DNA of 64,000 nt, taken from positions 1-64,000 of the forward strand of contig NZ_VANI01000005.1 in the NCBI RefSeq assembly GCF_005771435.1, read 5' to 3'. Below the pieces are notes generated by a model. It was not told where the DNA came from, ran no database searches, and saw only the letters and a list, made by a program, of their open reading frames with translations. Both the position numbers and the translations under genes were made by a program. Below are positions 1-8,656 of this stretch, in pieces; within the stretch, counting starts at the first letter, position 1; the number at the start of each line of letters is the position of its first letter. Source of the DNA: Microbulbifer harenosus. Lineage in GTDB: Bacteria; Pseudomonadota; Gammaproteobacteria; Pseudomonadales; Cellvibrionaceae.

Positions 1-1
1 C

Positions 2-148
2 AAGGCCAATCAGTTGGAGCCCTCAGCCTACATCCACTATGTACTGGACCGAATCGGTGAGGCCGACACGCTGGAGAAGCTCGAAGCCCTTCTACCGTGG
101 AATGTGCCCTTGAAGCCTGTTTCAAAAAATTTGGCTCAGTATGGTTAG
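2..148 (+). mobile_element. IS66-family transposase, C-terminal end (cut by window edge)
   Basis: An open frame enters from the left edge and stops at a TAG ending at 148. The 48 visible residues contain the conserved tail of IS66-type (TnpC) transposases: ANQLEPSAYIHYVL, then EALLPWN close to the stop. IS66 elements normally carry this DDE transposase as their last and longest gene. Whether the element is intact cannot be judged, because most of it lies outside the window. No clear IS66 terminal inverted repeat was recognised in the bases that follow, so the end of the element was not placed. Its position beside AT-richer accessory genes suggests that the left end of the window is a mobile or recently acquired segment. 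Confidence 0.75.
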
Positions 149-599
149 GGGAAGTGTGTCGATTTAACGGCGCTTACATTTCAGTGAAAGGCAAAACAAT
201 TGATCCACGGGCCAATTTATCGCATCATCTACAAGCTCTTTACGCGATTTAGACCCGCGAGGGTTAGTCGGGCGATTAGCCAGACTCTATGTGATTGCGT
301 GGCATTATGGCCGCAGAGATTCTCTGAGGCCGACTCAGGTAGAGAGCTTTTTAAATTAGACCTGCACCAACAGGGTTAAGTGAACTGATCACGCTGGAAA
401 ATTAAAAACAATAACAATGTTTGAAGACCCACGTGAATCATTCTTAACTGCTATCGATCTTTCGAACGCTAAAATTAAGTTTGGCGCAAGAAACATGGAT
501 TATTGAAATTTATAGACAACGGTACCGCTGCTGCTCGCGTTCACGTTTACCCTTGGGAAATTAGCTCGCCCAAAAACATCGAAAAGCACGTAAGCGATC
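149..599. other. Gap between the IS66 end and the GH13 gene, no supported gene
   Basis: This AT-rich stretch has several short frames but none with convincing coding character. A frame of 29 codons opens with ATG at 418 and stops at 507. Other frames break within tens of codons. It most likely contains the end of the insertion sequence and decayed flanking DNA. No promoter or terminator was recognised. Confidence 0.4.
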
Positions 600-2291
600 T
601 TAGAAAATCATTGCCCCACCTGCATCAAGCTCTAATTCTGAACCTATTTCAAGCTGAACTTGCTTAACTTGATCAAACCCGCTTCCTCGCATGGAGACCG
701 GCGTTCGGAACTTGGACATTTTGTCTGCTCGCAAATTTATTGCAACCCAAGCCTTCTCCGCTGCACGCTCATAGCTCAACAGCATTACATCTTCATTGTC
801 GACCGGATGGAACCTCAACACGTCGGGCATGCGAATTTCCGGATTATCCTGACGAATGTCTAAAAGTCTTTTATACAGACTATATAGCGATGATGAATCT
901 CCATTCTGAGCCGCAACAGAACTAGCAGTTGACTGAATCGATGACCAGTAACCCGGCCACCAGCTCACATAGGGCAATTCGTTTTCAAACCAAACACTGT
1001 CATTCAGCCAAACACTCGCACTCCGATTAAACCCTGCATTCTTTGATTCATCCCATTGCATAGGAGCCCGTTGAAAAACATGATTCCCCACTTTATCCTG
1101 AGTCATGCCTATTTCCTCTCCGTAGTATAGAAATATCGGACCAGGAACAGAAATTAAAATACTCGCCGCAATTTTCGCTATGCTGTCACTATTAAAATCA
1201 TACTTGAATCTAGGCTGGTCGTGGTTTGTCAAAAAGGAGGCGTAAAAAAAGAAAGGAGTAGCTTTTTTTCGGACATTTAAACTTTCCCAAATGTCTTCCC
1301 TTGACAACCCTCCTCTTGAAATTGGCGAACCCCCAAATCCTCCGACACGATCACGACTTTCACTTAATACGCTTTTAACAAGGCCGCCGAAATTAAAGTC
1401 AAAAACCGCATCCAATCCCCGGCTATTATCGTAGTACTTAGTTGTAACTTTTTGATCCGCCCAGGCCTCCCCAATCAGCATCGCATCTGGATTTTTGGAT
1501 TTGACATGACTCGAAAAGTCCGCCAAAAACCGTATTGTCGAATCGGTATCTGCCTGAAGTGGTATAGGACCTTCTTCAATCAAGTATCGAACAGCATCCA
1601 AACGAAAGCCATCTACGCCCTTTCCGAGCCAGAAGTCGGCCACCTCTTTCAACGCCTGGACAACTCTTGGGTTTTCTAAGTTTAGATCGGGCATTCCAGG
1701 ACCAAACGCAGCATAGTAAAATTGCTCCCGTTCCTCACTCCAAAACCACACCCAATCCGGGTGTGATTCCTCATCCCATGCATTTCCCCATCCTTCCGGT
1801 TGTTCATTGTTCCATATAAAAAAATCCTCATACCCCGGCTCACGCCTCGCAGATTTTATGAACCATGGATGCTTATCAGAAACATGATTGAGCACCAAAT
1901 CTAGTATGAGGTGGAGATCCTTGTCATGAGCCGCAGCTACAAGATTCTCAAAATCGTCCATCGTTCCATACGCTGGATCAATCTTATAGTGATCAGTCGT
2001 ATTGTAACCATGGTATGTAGTTGACTCGAATATCGGCGTCAACCATATTCCATTTACATTCAAACCTTTTAAATACCCAAGTTTTTCTTTGACTCCATTA
2101 ATATCACCATGACCGTCATTATCCGAATCTCGGAACGAACGCGGGAAGATTTGATAGAACACCGCACTATCCCACCAATGGCTACGCTCGCGACTAATAT
2201 CTAATGCATGCTGCTCATCAAGTTCATTTTCTGCGTAAAATACACCACACAGTACAAGAACTGCAGTTAGCAGACCCACATAAATTTTCAT
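600..2291 (-). CDS. Secreted alpha-amylase-family (GH13) glucosidase
   Basis: A 563-residue GH13 enzyme that hydrolyses or transfers alpha-glucosidic bonds. The N-terminus has a basic residue and a hydrophobic stretch (about residues 3-19), consistent with a signal peptide and periplasmic or secreted location. The (beta/alpha)8 barrel follows from about residue 38, with all four family motifs: DLVLNH, GFRLDAVRYL (nucleophile Asp), LIGEAW (acid/base Glu) and FLTNHDQPR (transition-state Asp). The fifth signature is MPDLN, intermediate between the QPDLN of oligo-1,6-glucosidases and the MPKLN of neopullulanases, so the exact linkage is unclear. Length and the YQIFPRSF start of the barrel resemble alpha-glucosidases. 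Its ATG overlaps the stop of the upstream small membrane protein (ATGA), implying translational coupling. The gene is AT-richer than the core genes to the right and lies beside an IS66 end, so acquisition by transfer is plausible. Confidence 0.9.
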   Translation of the reverse strand: MKIYVGLLTAVLVLCGVFYAENELDEQHALDISRERSHWWDSAVFYQIFPRSFRDSDNDGHGDINGVKEKLGYLKGLNVNGIWLTPIFESTTYHGYNTTDHYKIDPAYGTMDDFENLVAAAHDKDLHLILDLVLNHVSDKHPWFIKSARREPGYEDFFIWNNEQPEGWGNAWDEESHPDWVWFWSEEREQFYYAAFGPGMPDLNLENPRVVQALKEVADFWLGKGVDGFRLDAVRYLIEEGPIPLQADTDSTIRFLADFSSHVKSKNPDAMLIGEAWADQKVTTKYYDNSRGLDAVFDFNFGGLVKSVLSESRDRVGGFGGSPISRGGLSREDIWESLNVRKKATPFFFYASFLTNHDQPRFKYDFNSDSIAKIAASILISVPGPIFLYYGEEIGMTQDKVGNHVFQRAPMQWDESKNAGFNRSASVWLNDSVWFENELPYVSWWPGYWSSIQSTASSVAAQNGDSSSLYSLYKRLLDIRQDNPEIRMPDVLRFHPVDNEDVMLLSYERAAEKAWVAINLRADKMSKFRTPVSMRGSGFDQVKQVQLEIGSELELDAGGAMIF

Positions 2292-2503
2292 AACCTTGTT
2301 TTGCGAGAATTATTGAAAAGTCGCACCCAAAATATACCTTCAAAAATTATACCTAGAACCAGGAAGATGGCACCGCCTATCGGAATTCCGAATACATAGC
2401 ATGCAATTGCGGCAAAGAGGCACAACAGCGTTAGCACCCACCTTTGTATCAATTTCAATATTCTCTCCTTTGTGATTTTGCGCAACCACTTGACTGCGAA
2501 CAT
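2288..2503 (-). CDS. Small membrane protein coupled to the GH13 gene
   Basis: A 71-residue protein with a basic N-terminus (MFAVKWLRKITKER) and two adjacent hydrophobic segments (about residues 22-40 and 42-60), ending in a basic tail (NNSRKTRL). It is probably an inner-membrane hairpin. The stop codon overlaps the start of the GH13 gene by 4 bases (ATGA), so the two are likely co-translated. No family was recognised. A shorter protein from an internal start is possible, but none would remove the coupling. The operon arrangement suggests a helper or leader role for the glucosidase; this is inference only. Confidence 0.6.
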   Translation of the reverse strand: MFAVKWLRKITKERILKLIQRWVLTLLCLFAAIACYVFGIPIGGAIFLVLGIIFEGIFWVRLFNNSRKTRL

Positions 2504-2900
2504 AACCGTTATATCTACTCGCGACGACCAATATTACCTTGAGTGATACCCAAGACATAGACTAAGGCCAGGATTTCCACCCCCTCTCAAAGCACCAAGG
2601 CTTCATCTAAATTGGCACGAATGTACTAATTTAAAGATTGATCGCGGCAGCAGCGTAAACAAAGTGTCAATACGAAATTGGGAGAACCCGCATAGCCAGG
2701 CGAGAAGTACCCGGAAGCCGGCATTCTATGCTAAAACGTGGTTGAATATGGCGACCAGGAGTGAATCTAAAAGCTCCCGGCCTTGTGGTCCCGCAGGTTC
2801 AAATCCAGCTCTGCCCCTCTTTTTCTCCTAGACTTTTCCACGACAGCTGGCTTTATTTTTTTAAGCTGCGTTCCAGTTTAACTGCCCATGTATCGTCGCC
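2504..2900. other. Intergenic region with a decayed tRNA-like sequence (about 2730-2822)
   Basis: No gene is supported here. Around 2756-2822 the + strand resembles the 3' half of a class II tRNA: a stem GGAG/CTCC closing a loop that holds CTAAAAG (Leu-TAA-like anticodon loop), a variable-arm-like GGCC-TTGT-GGTCC, and a T-arm-like GCAGGTTCAAATCCAGC with one central mismatch. A matching 5' acceptor strand was not found and no CCA follows. It is best read as a tRNA relic or tRNA-derived remnant, possibly an old integration site. The rest should contain the promoter of the membrane protein/GH13 pair. Confidence 0.3.
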
Positions 2901-4277
2901 ATGAGTGCCAGTACATTCCTCTTCATCACTAGTTTCATTGTGTTCGCGATTGCGGCACCCCTGTGGGTTTGGCGGCGTCGGCTCGCGGAAGGGTTTCAGG
3001 TGCTGCGGGATTCGTTGCGCACACTACTTGCGTTCAGCGCAAAGCTATCCTGTTCGGCGCGGCATATTTCCGGTTTCAGCGACGTCCGTATCCGGCGGGA
3101 TCTTGTCAGTTATTCTCCCCTGTTCGCCCTGGTACGCATCCAACACACCGGCTACACAACGTCCGCCAGCCTACTGAATTGCATTGCGACACATGCGCGT
3201 TTTTGTCCGGCTCGCGGTGCACTGTTGGACGATGATCCATCGGCAATATCCGGCGAGACTGGTGCGGAGGATATCGCCAGTGAAACTGGCCGGACACCGA
3301 GCGCACGCGGCTACGACAAGTCGCTGCAGACTCTGCTGCTCGCCCTGGTTGACGACGACAACCGGCAGGGGCTGAATACCCGCGCGCTGCTGGTAATGCA
3401 CGAAGACCGTGTGATGGCGGCGGCCTACGGTGCAGGTGTCTCACCTCAGACGCGCCTGCTGGGCTGGTCCATGAGTAAAAGCCTGCTCGCCATATTGTGG
3501 GGAAGAATGGAGACGCTCGGCCTTGCCACCCCCGACCAGTGCCGACTCTTTCCCGACTGGGAAAACGATGGGCGAAGCGCAATAACCCTGCACAACCTGC
3601 TGCAGATGTGCGACGGGCTCGCCTTTGATGAGATATATAGGCCCGGCGCCGATGCCACACGCATGCTGTTCTATGGCAGTAGCAACGCACCCCCTCACTA
3701 CGCCCCTTCCCGCTATGCCCTCGGGCGCCCACTCATCCACACGCCGGGCACACATTTCTCCTACTCTTCCGGCACCACCAATCTGTTGGCGCGCTGGATA
3801 CACCAGCGTCTCGGCGGTACGGAAGCCGCTTTGCATTTTCTTGAGCAGGAGCTTCTAGCGCCCCTTGGGATGCACCGCACTTTTTTTGAAACGGATTCGG
3901 AAGGCATTTTTGTGGGAAGCTCCTACGCCTTTGCCACTGCGGAAAACTGGGGCAGGCTTGGGGCGCTAATGCTGAATGGTGGTCGCGCAGGCGGAAAACA
4001 AATCCTCAGCTGCGATTGGATCAAACGCGCTACCGAGCCGAACCGTAGCGTCAACGATACCCGCTACGGTTATCAGTTCTGGCTGAATCTTGGTGGGAAG
4101 CTGCCGCCGCTTTACCCCAACCTGCCGGCCGACAGCTATTTCATGCTGGGCAACCGCGAGCAAAAGCTGATGCTGTGTCCCTCTCACGGCGTTGTCATTG
4201 TGCGGTTGGGCTGGTCATCCCGGCCCTACCCCGCGGAACTGCGCTTTGGAGAAATCCTGGCGCAGCTCGGCCCATAG
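2901..4277 (+). CDS. Beta-lactamase-fold serine hydrolase (class C-like)
   Basis: A 458-residue protein of the serine beta-lactamase-related family (class C, esterase, 6-aminohexanoate-dimer hydrolase relatives). A hydrophobic N-terminus (TFLFITSFIVFAIAAPLWV) followed by arginines looks like a membrane anchor. The catalytic SxxK is SMSK (Ser190, Lys193) and the Tyr motif is YSSG (Tyr288), as in hydrolases acting on amides or esters rather than classical antibiotics. The sequence GLAFDEIYRPGADATRM after the active site is typical of this group. It stands alone: the next gene is on the opposite strand and ends 19 bases downstream, so the two converge. The substrate cannot be read from the sequence. 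Confidence 0.85.
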   Translation: MSASTFLFITSFIVFAIAAPLWVWRRRLAEGFQVLRDSLRTLLAFSAKLSCSARHISGFSDVRIRRDLVSYSPLFALVRIQHTGYTTSASLLNCIATHARFCPARGALLDDDPSAISGETGAEDIASETGRTPSARGYDKSLQTLLLALVDDDNRQGLNTRALLVMHEDRVMAAAYGAGVSPQTRLLGWSMSKSLLAILWGRMETLGLATPDQCRLFPDWENDGRSAITLHNLLQMCDGLAFDEIYRPGADATRMLFYGSSNAPPHYAPSRYALGRPLIHTPGTHFSYSSGTTNLLARWIHQRLGGTEAALHFLEQELLAPLGMHRTFFETDSEGIFVGSSYAFATAENWGRLGALMLNGGRAGGKQILSCDWIKRATEPNRSVNDTRYGYQFWLNLGGKLPPLYPNLPADSYFMLGNREQKLMLCPSHGVVIVRLGWSSRPYPAELRFGEILAQLGP

Positions 4278-4295
4278 AATACCTTCTCCTCGATA

Positions 4296-4865
4296 TCATC
4301 CGTTCCGGCTTTCCAGCATTGCCAGAAAAATCCTCGACTCGTGCGGAGTGGATTCCAGGCCATACTTTTGCACCACCGCCATAAAGCGCCGCAGGTAGTG
4401 GCTGCGCACCGGACCGTAAGGCGGCATCCACTGGTCCGGCCCCCTGTGTCCCTTGCTCTGGTTGCGGCCATCGTCAACAAGCCACAGATTATCCGGGTCT
4501 TCCGCAAACTGGCGCTTCTTCTCCTGGCTCCAGTTTGCCGCGCCGTGGTCGTGGGCCCACTTCAACGGCACGATATGCTCAACATCGAGATCCGACGCCT
4601 TCTCATAAAAGTGGCCGGTGTATGGATCCATCCACAAACCGGTTGCGACCTTACATTGATCGGCGCGGGTATAGGTAACCGGTGCGAGCGAGTAGCGGAT
4701 AAGAAGCTCGTGGCGGGTGTCCTGACAGTCCTGGTCAGAATCCGACCAATGTGGCAGCCATTCATGGCGCTGGTAAGACGGTGCATGCGCACTGCCGGCA
4801 AGGATTGAGGACGAAATAAGAAACAGGGAAAGGAAGAAGGCACTATAGACTGCTGGCCTCTGCAC
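4296..4865 (-). CDS. Secreted HNH-family endonuclease (DUF1524/GmrSD-C-like)
   Basis: A 189-residue protein with a clear signal peptide (hydrophobic residues 8-22, cleavage near AGSAHA). The nuclease core is DVEHIVPLKWAHDHGA, then a Trp, FAEDPDNLWLV, and NQSKGHRGPDQWMPP near the C-terminus. This is the HNH layout of the DUF1524 group: the His of VEH with downstream Asn and His/Lys residues binding metal and the phosphate. Export implies action on extracellular or periplasmic DNA, for nutrient scavenging, processing of transforming DNA or matrix turnover. It is a single gene, convergent with the serine hydrolase. Confidence 0.8.
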   Translation of the reverse strand: MQRPAVYSAFFLSLFLISSSILAGSAHAPSYQRHEWLPHWSDSDQDCQDTRHELLIRYSLAPVTYTRADQCKVATGLWMDPYTGHFYEKASDLDVEHIVPLKWAHDHGAANWSQEKKRQFAEDPDNLWLVDDGRNQSKGHRGPDQWMPPYGPVRSHYLRRFMAVVQKYGLESTPHESRIFLAMLESRNG

Positions 4866-4960
4866 GGATCACTCCATTGTCGCGTTATTGCTCGAATGGA
4901 ACGATCGTACAGCAACTGGCGCGGCGCGAAAATCACCGCTCGAAAGAAATGTGGCCTACG

Positions 4961-5527
4961 TCAGAGATCGTTAGGATCATCTGCGGTGAGTGCCGGCCAT
5001 GCGGCACGCAGGTAGATGAACATGGTCCAAATAGTGAGCGCGGCGGCCACATACAACAGGATATAGCCGATGGATTCCATCACCGGAAACTCGCGCACAT
5101 CAAATGCCAACAGCACGATGATGGCCGCCATTTGCGCAGTGGTCTTGATCTTGCCGATATAGCTGACCGCCACACTGCTTCTGAGACCGAGCTCCGCCAT
5201 CCATTCGCGCAGTGCGGACACCGCGATTTCCCGCCCGATGATGATCGCAGCGGCAATGGTGAAAAAGAGGTAGTTGTGGAGATCCACCAGTAACACCAGT
5301 GCCGTCGCAACCATCAGCTTGTCGGCTACCGGATCGAGAAAAGCACCGAATGGCGTGCTCTGGTTGAGCTTGCGGGCAATGTAACCGTCGAGCCAGTCTG
5401 TGGCGGCGGCGAGAGAAAAAATCACCGCCGAAGCAATGTAGCTCCACTGGTAGGGAAGGTAAAAGACCAGCACAAACACCGGAATCAGCGCCACGCGCAG
5501 CAGGGTCAATTGGTTGGCGAGAGTCAT
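4961..5527 (-). CDS. pgsA: CDP-diacylglycerol-glycerol-3-phosphate 3-phosphatidyltransferase
   Basis: PgsA transfers the phosphatidyl group from CDP-diacylglycerol to glycerol-3-phosphate, the committed step to phosphatidylglycerol, in the inner membrane. The CDP-alcohol phosphatidyltransferase signature is complete: [10 protein letters not shown], eight residues, then [10 protein letters not shown], giving the D-G-AR-G-D-D pattern. Several membrane helices follow. The ATG at 5527 ([12 protein letters not shown]) was chosen because family members begin at this sequence; a longer frame to 5617 adds 30 unrelated residues. With 188 residues it is of normal size. It lies downstream of uvrC on the same strand, as in the enterobacterial and pseudomonad uvrY-uvrC-pgsA arrangement. 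Confidence 0.95.
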   Translation of the reverse strand: MTLANQLTLLRVALIPVFVLVFYLPYQWSYIASAVIFSLAAATDWLDGYIARKLNQSTPFGAFLDPVADKLMVATALVLLVDLHNYLFFTIAAAIIIGREIAVSALREWMAELGLRSSVAVSYIGKIKTTAQMAAIIVLLAFDVREFPVMESIGYILLYVAAALTIWTMFIYLRAAWPALTADDPNDL

Positions 5528-5627
5528 GCTGATCCTTCTATTCGCAGAACACACTTCGTCGGCAGTGCGTAACTTAGCAATCTGCAGGAAAAAAATAAAC
5601 GCCAATGGCAGGTCCACCGACCATAGA

Positions 5628-7442
5628 TCACTCGTTGTGCAGGGCCGAGTATATATCCTGAGCCAGTTTGCGGCTCACTCCTTCGACAATTGCGAGCTCA
5701 TTGACCGATGCCCGTCGAATCTCCTGCAAGCCACCAAAGTGGTGCAACAGTGCGCGGCGGCGTGCCGGGCCCACACCAGGAATTCCCTCCAGTGGCGATT
5801 CCCGCCGCTTTTTGTCGCGGCGCTGCCGGTGGCCGGTGATGGCGAAACGGTGCGCCTCATCCCGCACCTGCTGAATCAGATGAAGCGCGGGAGAGTCCGA
5901 TTCCAGCACCAACTCGCGATTATCCGCTACCACATGCAACGTCTCGAAGCCCGCCTTGCGGGTGGTACCCTTGGCCACACCAATGATCTGGACCCCTGTC
6001 ACGCCGAGCTCGTTCAGGGTATCCACCGCCTGGCGCACCTGCCCCTTGCCCCCGTCGATCAACAGGATATTGGGAAAGCGGCCCTCGCCGCTGGAAAGAC
6101 GGGTATAGCGCCGTTTCAGCGCCTGCCCCATGGCTGCGTAATCGTCACCCGCGGCAATACCCTCAATATTAAAACGCCGGTAATCGGATTTGACTGGACC
6201 ACCGGTATCAAATACCACACAAGAGGCGACGGTGGCCTCACCACTGGAGTGGCTGATATCGAAGCACTCCAACCGTTCAGGTAATTCTTCGAGACGCAGC
6301 ACCTTCTGCAAATGTTCAAACCGGTCCTGCAGTTTTTGCTGGGACGCCGTGCGGCTCTGCAAGTTCTGCTGTGCCGCCTGCTGGGCCATTTCCACCCAGG
6401 TGGCGCGGTTTCCTCGCAGCCGGCTTGCAAGCTGGATCTCCTTACCCGCCTGGGCCGTCAGAGCTTCGGCAATAACCTCCAGGTCTTCGAGGGGCTCTGA
6501 AACCAGGATCTGCCTCGGGATCTCGCGGTTTGCGCCAAGATAAAACTGCGGAATAAATGCCGAGAGCAGTTCTGTGGCGTCCAGTCCCAGTTTTTCACTG
6601 GGGTAATAACTGCGGCTGCCGAGTATCCGGCCCTGACGGATGAACAACACATGCACACAGCAGAGCCCCCCTTCTGTTGCCACACCCAGCACGTCCACAT
6701 CCCCTCCGCTACCCTCTGCCACCTGATCTGATTGCAAACGACGCAACGCAACAATCTGATCCCGAAGGCGCGCGGCCTTTTCAAACTCCAGTGCTACCGA
6801 TGCACGCTCCATTTCCTCCGCCAGTTCACGAATGATGCTGTCACTTTTACCGGCGAGAAACATTTCGGCGTGACGCACATCTGCCTGGTAGTCCTCTGGG
6901 GAAATGAACTCGACACACGGTGCGGTACAGCGCTCGATCTGGTATTGCAAACACGGGCGCGAACGGTTGGCAAATACACTGTCTTCACAGGAGCGGATAC
7001 GGAAGGTCTTCTGCAAAAAGTTCAGGCTGTCGCGCACCGACGACGCATTGGGGAAAGGCCCGTAGTACTGTCCGGCTTTGCGCTTTGAGCCGCGGTGAAA
7101 GGCAATTCTGGGAAACGTGTCTTTACTCGAAAGAAAGATGTAGGGGTACCCCTTATCGTCTTTCAGCATGACATTGTACGGGGGGCGCTGAGACTTGATG
7201 AGGCTCTGTTCCAGCACCAGAGCTTCGGTTTCGCTGCGAGTAACCGTCACTTCGATGTCGGCAATTTTCTCCACCAGCGCCATGGTTTTGGCGGTAAGTC
7301 CAGTCGCGCGAAAATAACTGCCGAGCCGGTTGCGCAGGTTTTTCGCCTTGCCGACGTAGAGCACCTTACCCTGAGCGTCAAACATCTGATAAACGCCAGG
7401 TTTACGGGTGACAGTGGTGAGAAAACGTTTGCTGTCGAACAT
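5628..7442 (-). CDS. uvrC: UvrABC system protein C (excinuclease subunit)
   Basis: UvrC makes the two incisions flanking a DNA lesion in nucleotide excision repair, acting with UvrA and UvrB. At 604 residues it is full length. The N-terminus has the GIY-YIG nuclease ([21 protein letters not shown]) for the 3' cut. A cysteine cluster (RSCEDS, PCLQYQ, ERCTAPC) lies near residues 150-176. A UVR helix pair ([11 protein letters not shown]) binds UvrB. The RNase H-like domain for the 5' cut includes ECFDISH and LLIDGGKGQ. Tandem helix-hairpin-helix motifs ([28 protein letters not shown]) close the protein. It lies between uvrY and pgsA, with an intrinsic terminator just upstream of its start. Confidence 0.97.
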   Translation of the reverse strand: MFDSKRFLTTVTRKPGVYQMFDAQGKVLYVGKAKNLRNRLGSYFRATGLTAKTMALVEKIADIEVTVTRSETEALVLEQSLIKSQRPPYNVMLKDDKGYPYIFLSSKDTFPRIAFHRGSKRKAGQYYGPFPNASSVRDSLNFLQKTFRIRSCEDSVFANRSRPCLQYQIERCTAPCVEFISPEDYQADVRHAEMFLAGKSDSIIRELAEEMERASVALEFEKAARLRDQIVALRRLQSDQVAEGSGGDVDVLGVATEGGLCCVHVLFIRQGRILGSRSYYPSEKLGLDATELLSAFIPQFYLGANREIPRQILVSEPLEDLEVIAEALTAQAGKEIQLASRLRGNRATWVEMAQQAAQQNLQSRTASQQKLQDRFEHLQKVLRLEELPERLECFDISHSSGEATVASCVVFDTGGPVKSDYRRFNIEGIAAGDDYAAMGQALKRRYTRLSSGEGRFPNILLIDGGKGQVRQAVDTLNELGVTGVQIIGVAKGTTRKAGFETLHVVADNRELVLESDSPALHLIQQVRDEAHRFAITGHRQRRDKKRRESPLEGIPGVGPARRRALLHHFGGLQEIRRASVNELAIVEGVSRKLAQDIYSALHNE

Positions 7443-7469
7443 CAGTCGTTTAAATCATTCGTCACAGAT

Positions 7470-7504
7470 AAAAAAACAGGGGCCTGCCTGGGCCCCTGTT
7501 TTTC
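7470..7504. terminator. Bidirectional intrinsic terminator between uvrY and uvrC
   Basis: A 10-bp stem (7475-7484 with 7491-7500, AACAGGGGCC/GGCCCCTGTT) and a 6-base loop is flanked by an A-run on the left and a T-run on the right, so it can end transcription in both directions. It lies downstream of the uvrY stop and about 28 bases before the uvrC ATG on the minus strand. Confidence 0.85.
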
Positions 7505-7545
7505 TGGATTATGGATCGGGAAATACAAACAGATATCAGCAACGG

Positions 7546-8191
7546 TCAGAGTACTTCTTCCGGATCAAGGATATTGTGCTTGACCGCCAGCAGGGTCAAC
7601 TCCACATCCGAGTGCAGACCCAACTTTTCGAAAATCCGGTAACGGTAGGTATTGACCGTTTTTGGGCTGACCGACAAGGTTTCCGCAATTTCTGAAACCT
7701 TATTGCCGTTTACGATCATCACCGCGGTCTGCAGCTCGCGCTCGGAGAGGTCTTCAAATGGCGATGTCCCGCCGCACACATTGCGCAGTGCCAGGCGGGT
7801 AGCCATGGAACTGCTGATGTACGTTTCTCCCGCCATTACCGCGCGGATAGCGCGGACCATTTCGTCCAGATCCGCCCCCTTGGTAACGTAGCCCCGGGGC
7901 GCCGGCCTGAATCAGACGACTCGGAAACAGGTCGTCGTCCAGTGCGCTCACTGCAACTACTTTTGCCTGAGGAAAGCGGGGAATCAGTTTACGCGTCGCT
8001 TCCAGTCCGCCCATACCGGGCATCCGCACATCCATCAGGATGACATCTACCTCTGACTCACGAACAAAAGCAATGGCCTCCTCGCCGCTCTTGGCTTCAC
8101 CTACCACCTCAATATCTTCAACGTCACTGAGCATGCGCGATATGCCCATGCGAACAAGGTCGTGATCGTCTACCACTAAGACTTTGATCAA
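7546..8191 (-). pseudogene. uvrY: GacA/UvrY-type response regulator, frameshifted
   Basis: This is the LuxR-family regulator of the BarA/GacS system, which in relatives activates CsrA-antagonising small RNAs. The receiver half (IKVLVVDDHDLVRMG, phospho-acceptor in VILMDVRMPGMGG) is in one frame and the HTH half (LSERELQTAVMIVNGNKVSE, SVSPKTVNTYRYRIFEKLG) in another. The break is at the C4/G4 run at 7892-7900: deleting one base restores QAGARGYVTKGADLDEMVRA, the expected family sequence. TTG at 8191 (giving MIKVLVVDD) is preferred as start because GacA/UvrY proteins begin at that residue, often with TTG; a GTG lies at 8206. As written the product would stop after the receiver. It is either a real loss-of-function mutation or a sequencing error. 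Confidence 0.9.
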
Positions 8192-8206
8192 ATTAGCCCC
8201 AACCAC

Positions 8207-8656
8207 GGATATTCAGACGGTCCAGCGCAAGAATTTCCTACCTCAACCACTTTGCGCAAAACCGAGTTTCTTGTTATTGCTCAGCGGGTTATACCCGCAA
8301 AGATCCATCCACAGAGCCCTCGGAGAACATACCAGACAAACCTAATGGTGCATAGCGAGACTGTACCAATTAGTCGCAGTCAGAACATAGAAAATTCTCT
8401 CAATTCCCAGGCCGATATGGGGGGAATTAATCCGGACACACGACTTCATGCTGCACAACCGCGGGAGGCGCCGAAGGAGCTGCTGCCACTGAATTTTCAC
8501 GTTGAGAAGCGGCCCACGCTTGTGTCGGGCAAGCCGCCCGGTAATCTGCCCAGGTGTATTTACATTTCGCTTACAAGGCGGAATTTTATTCCAGCGCCTG
8601 ATCGGCGCGAATAGACCCCGCTATAGCCGGCAATCCTCCGGTGAAACGGGTGTTGC
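8207..8656. other. Intergenic region upstream of uvrY, no supported gene
   Basis: This 450-base gap separates the murB stop from the uvrY start; both are minus-strand genes. A 120-codon + strand frame (8252-8614) has no recognisable family and an unlikely composition, so it was not called. The region should hold the uvrY promoter at its left end. No clear hairpin terminator for murB was seen. Confidence 0.4.

Noticed and set aside
2901..4277. True class C beta-lactamase (antibiotic resistance)
   Set aside because: The SxxK and YSS motifs and the membrane anchor fit the broad esterase/amidase group; no KTG-type third motif is clear.
5514..6284. 256-codon + strand open frame overlapping pgsA and uvrC
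   Set aside because: It runs antisense through two certain genes and has no recognisable family; it is a shadow of GC-rich coding on the other strand.
8252..8614. 120-codon + strand frame in the gap upstream of uvrY
   Set aside because: Unusual composition, no motif and no ribosome-binding site; not called.
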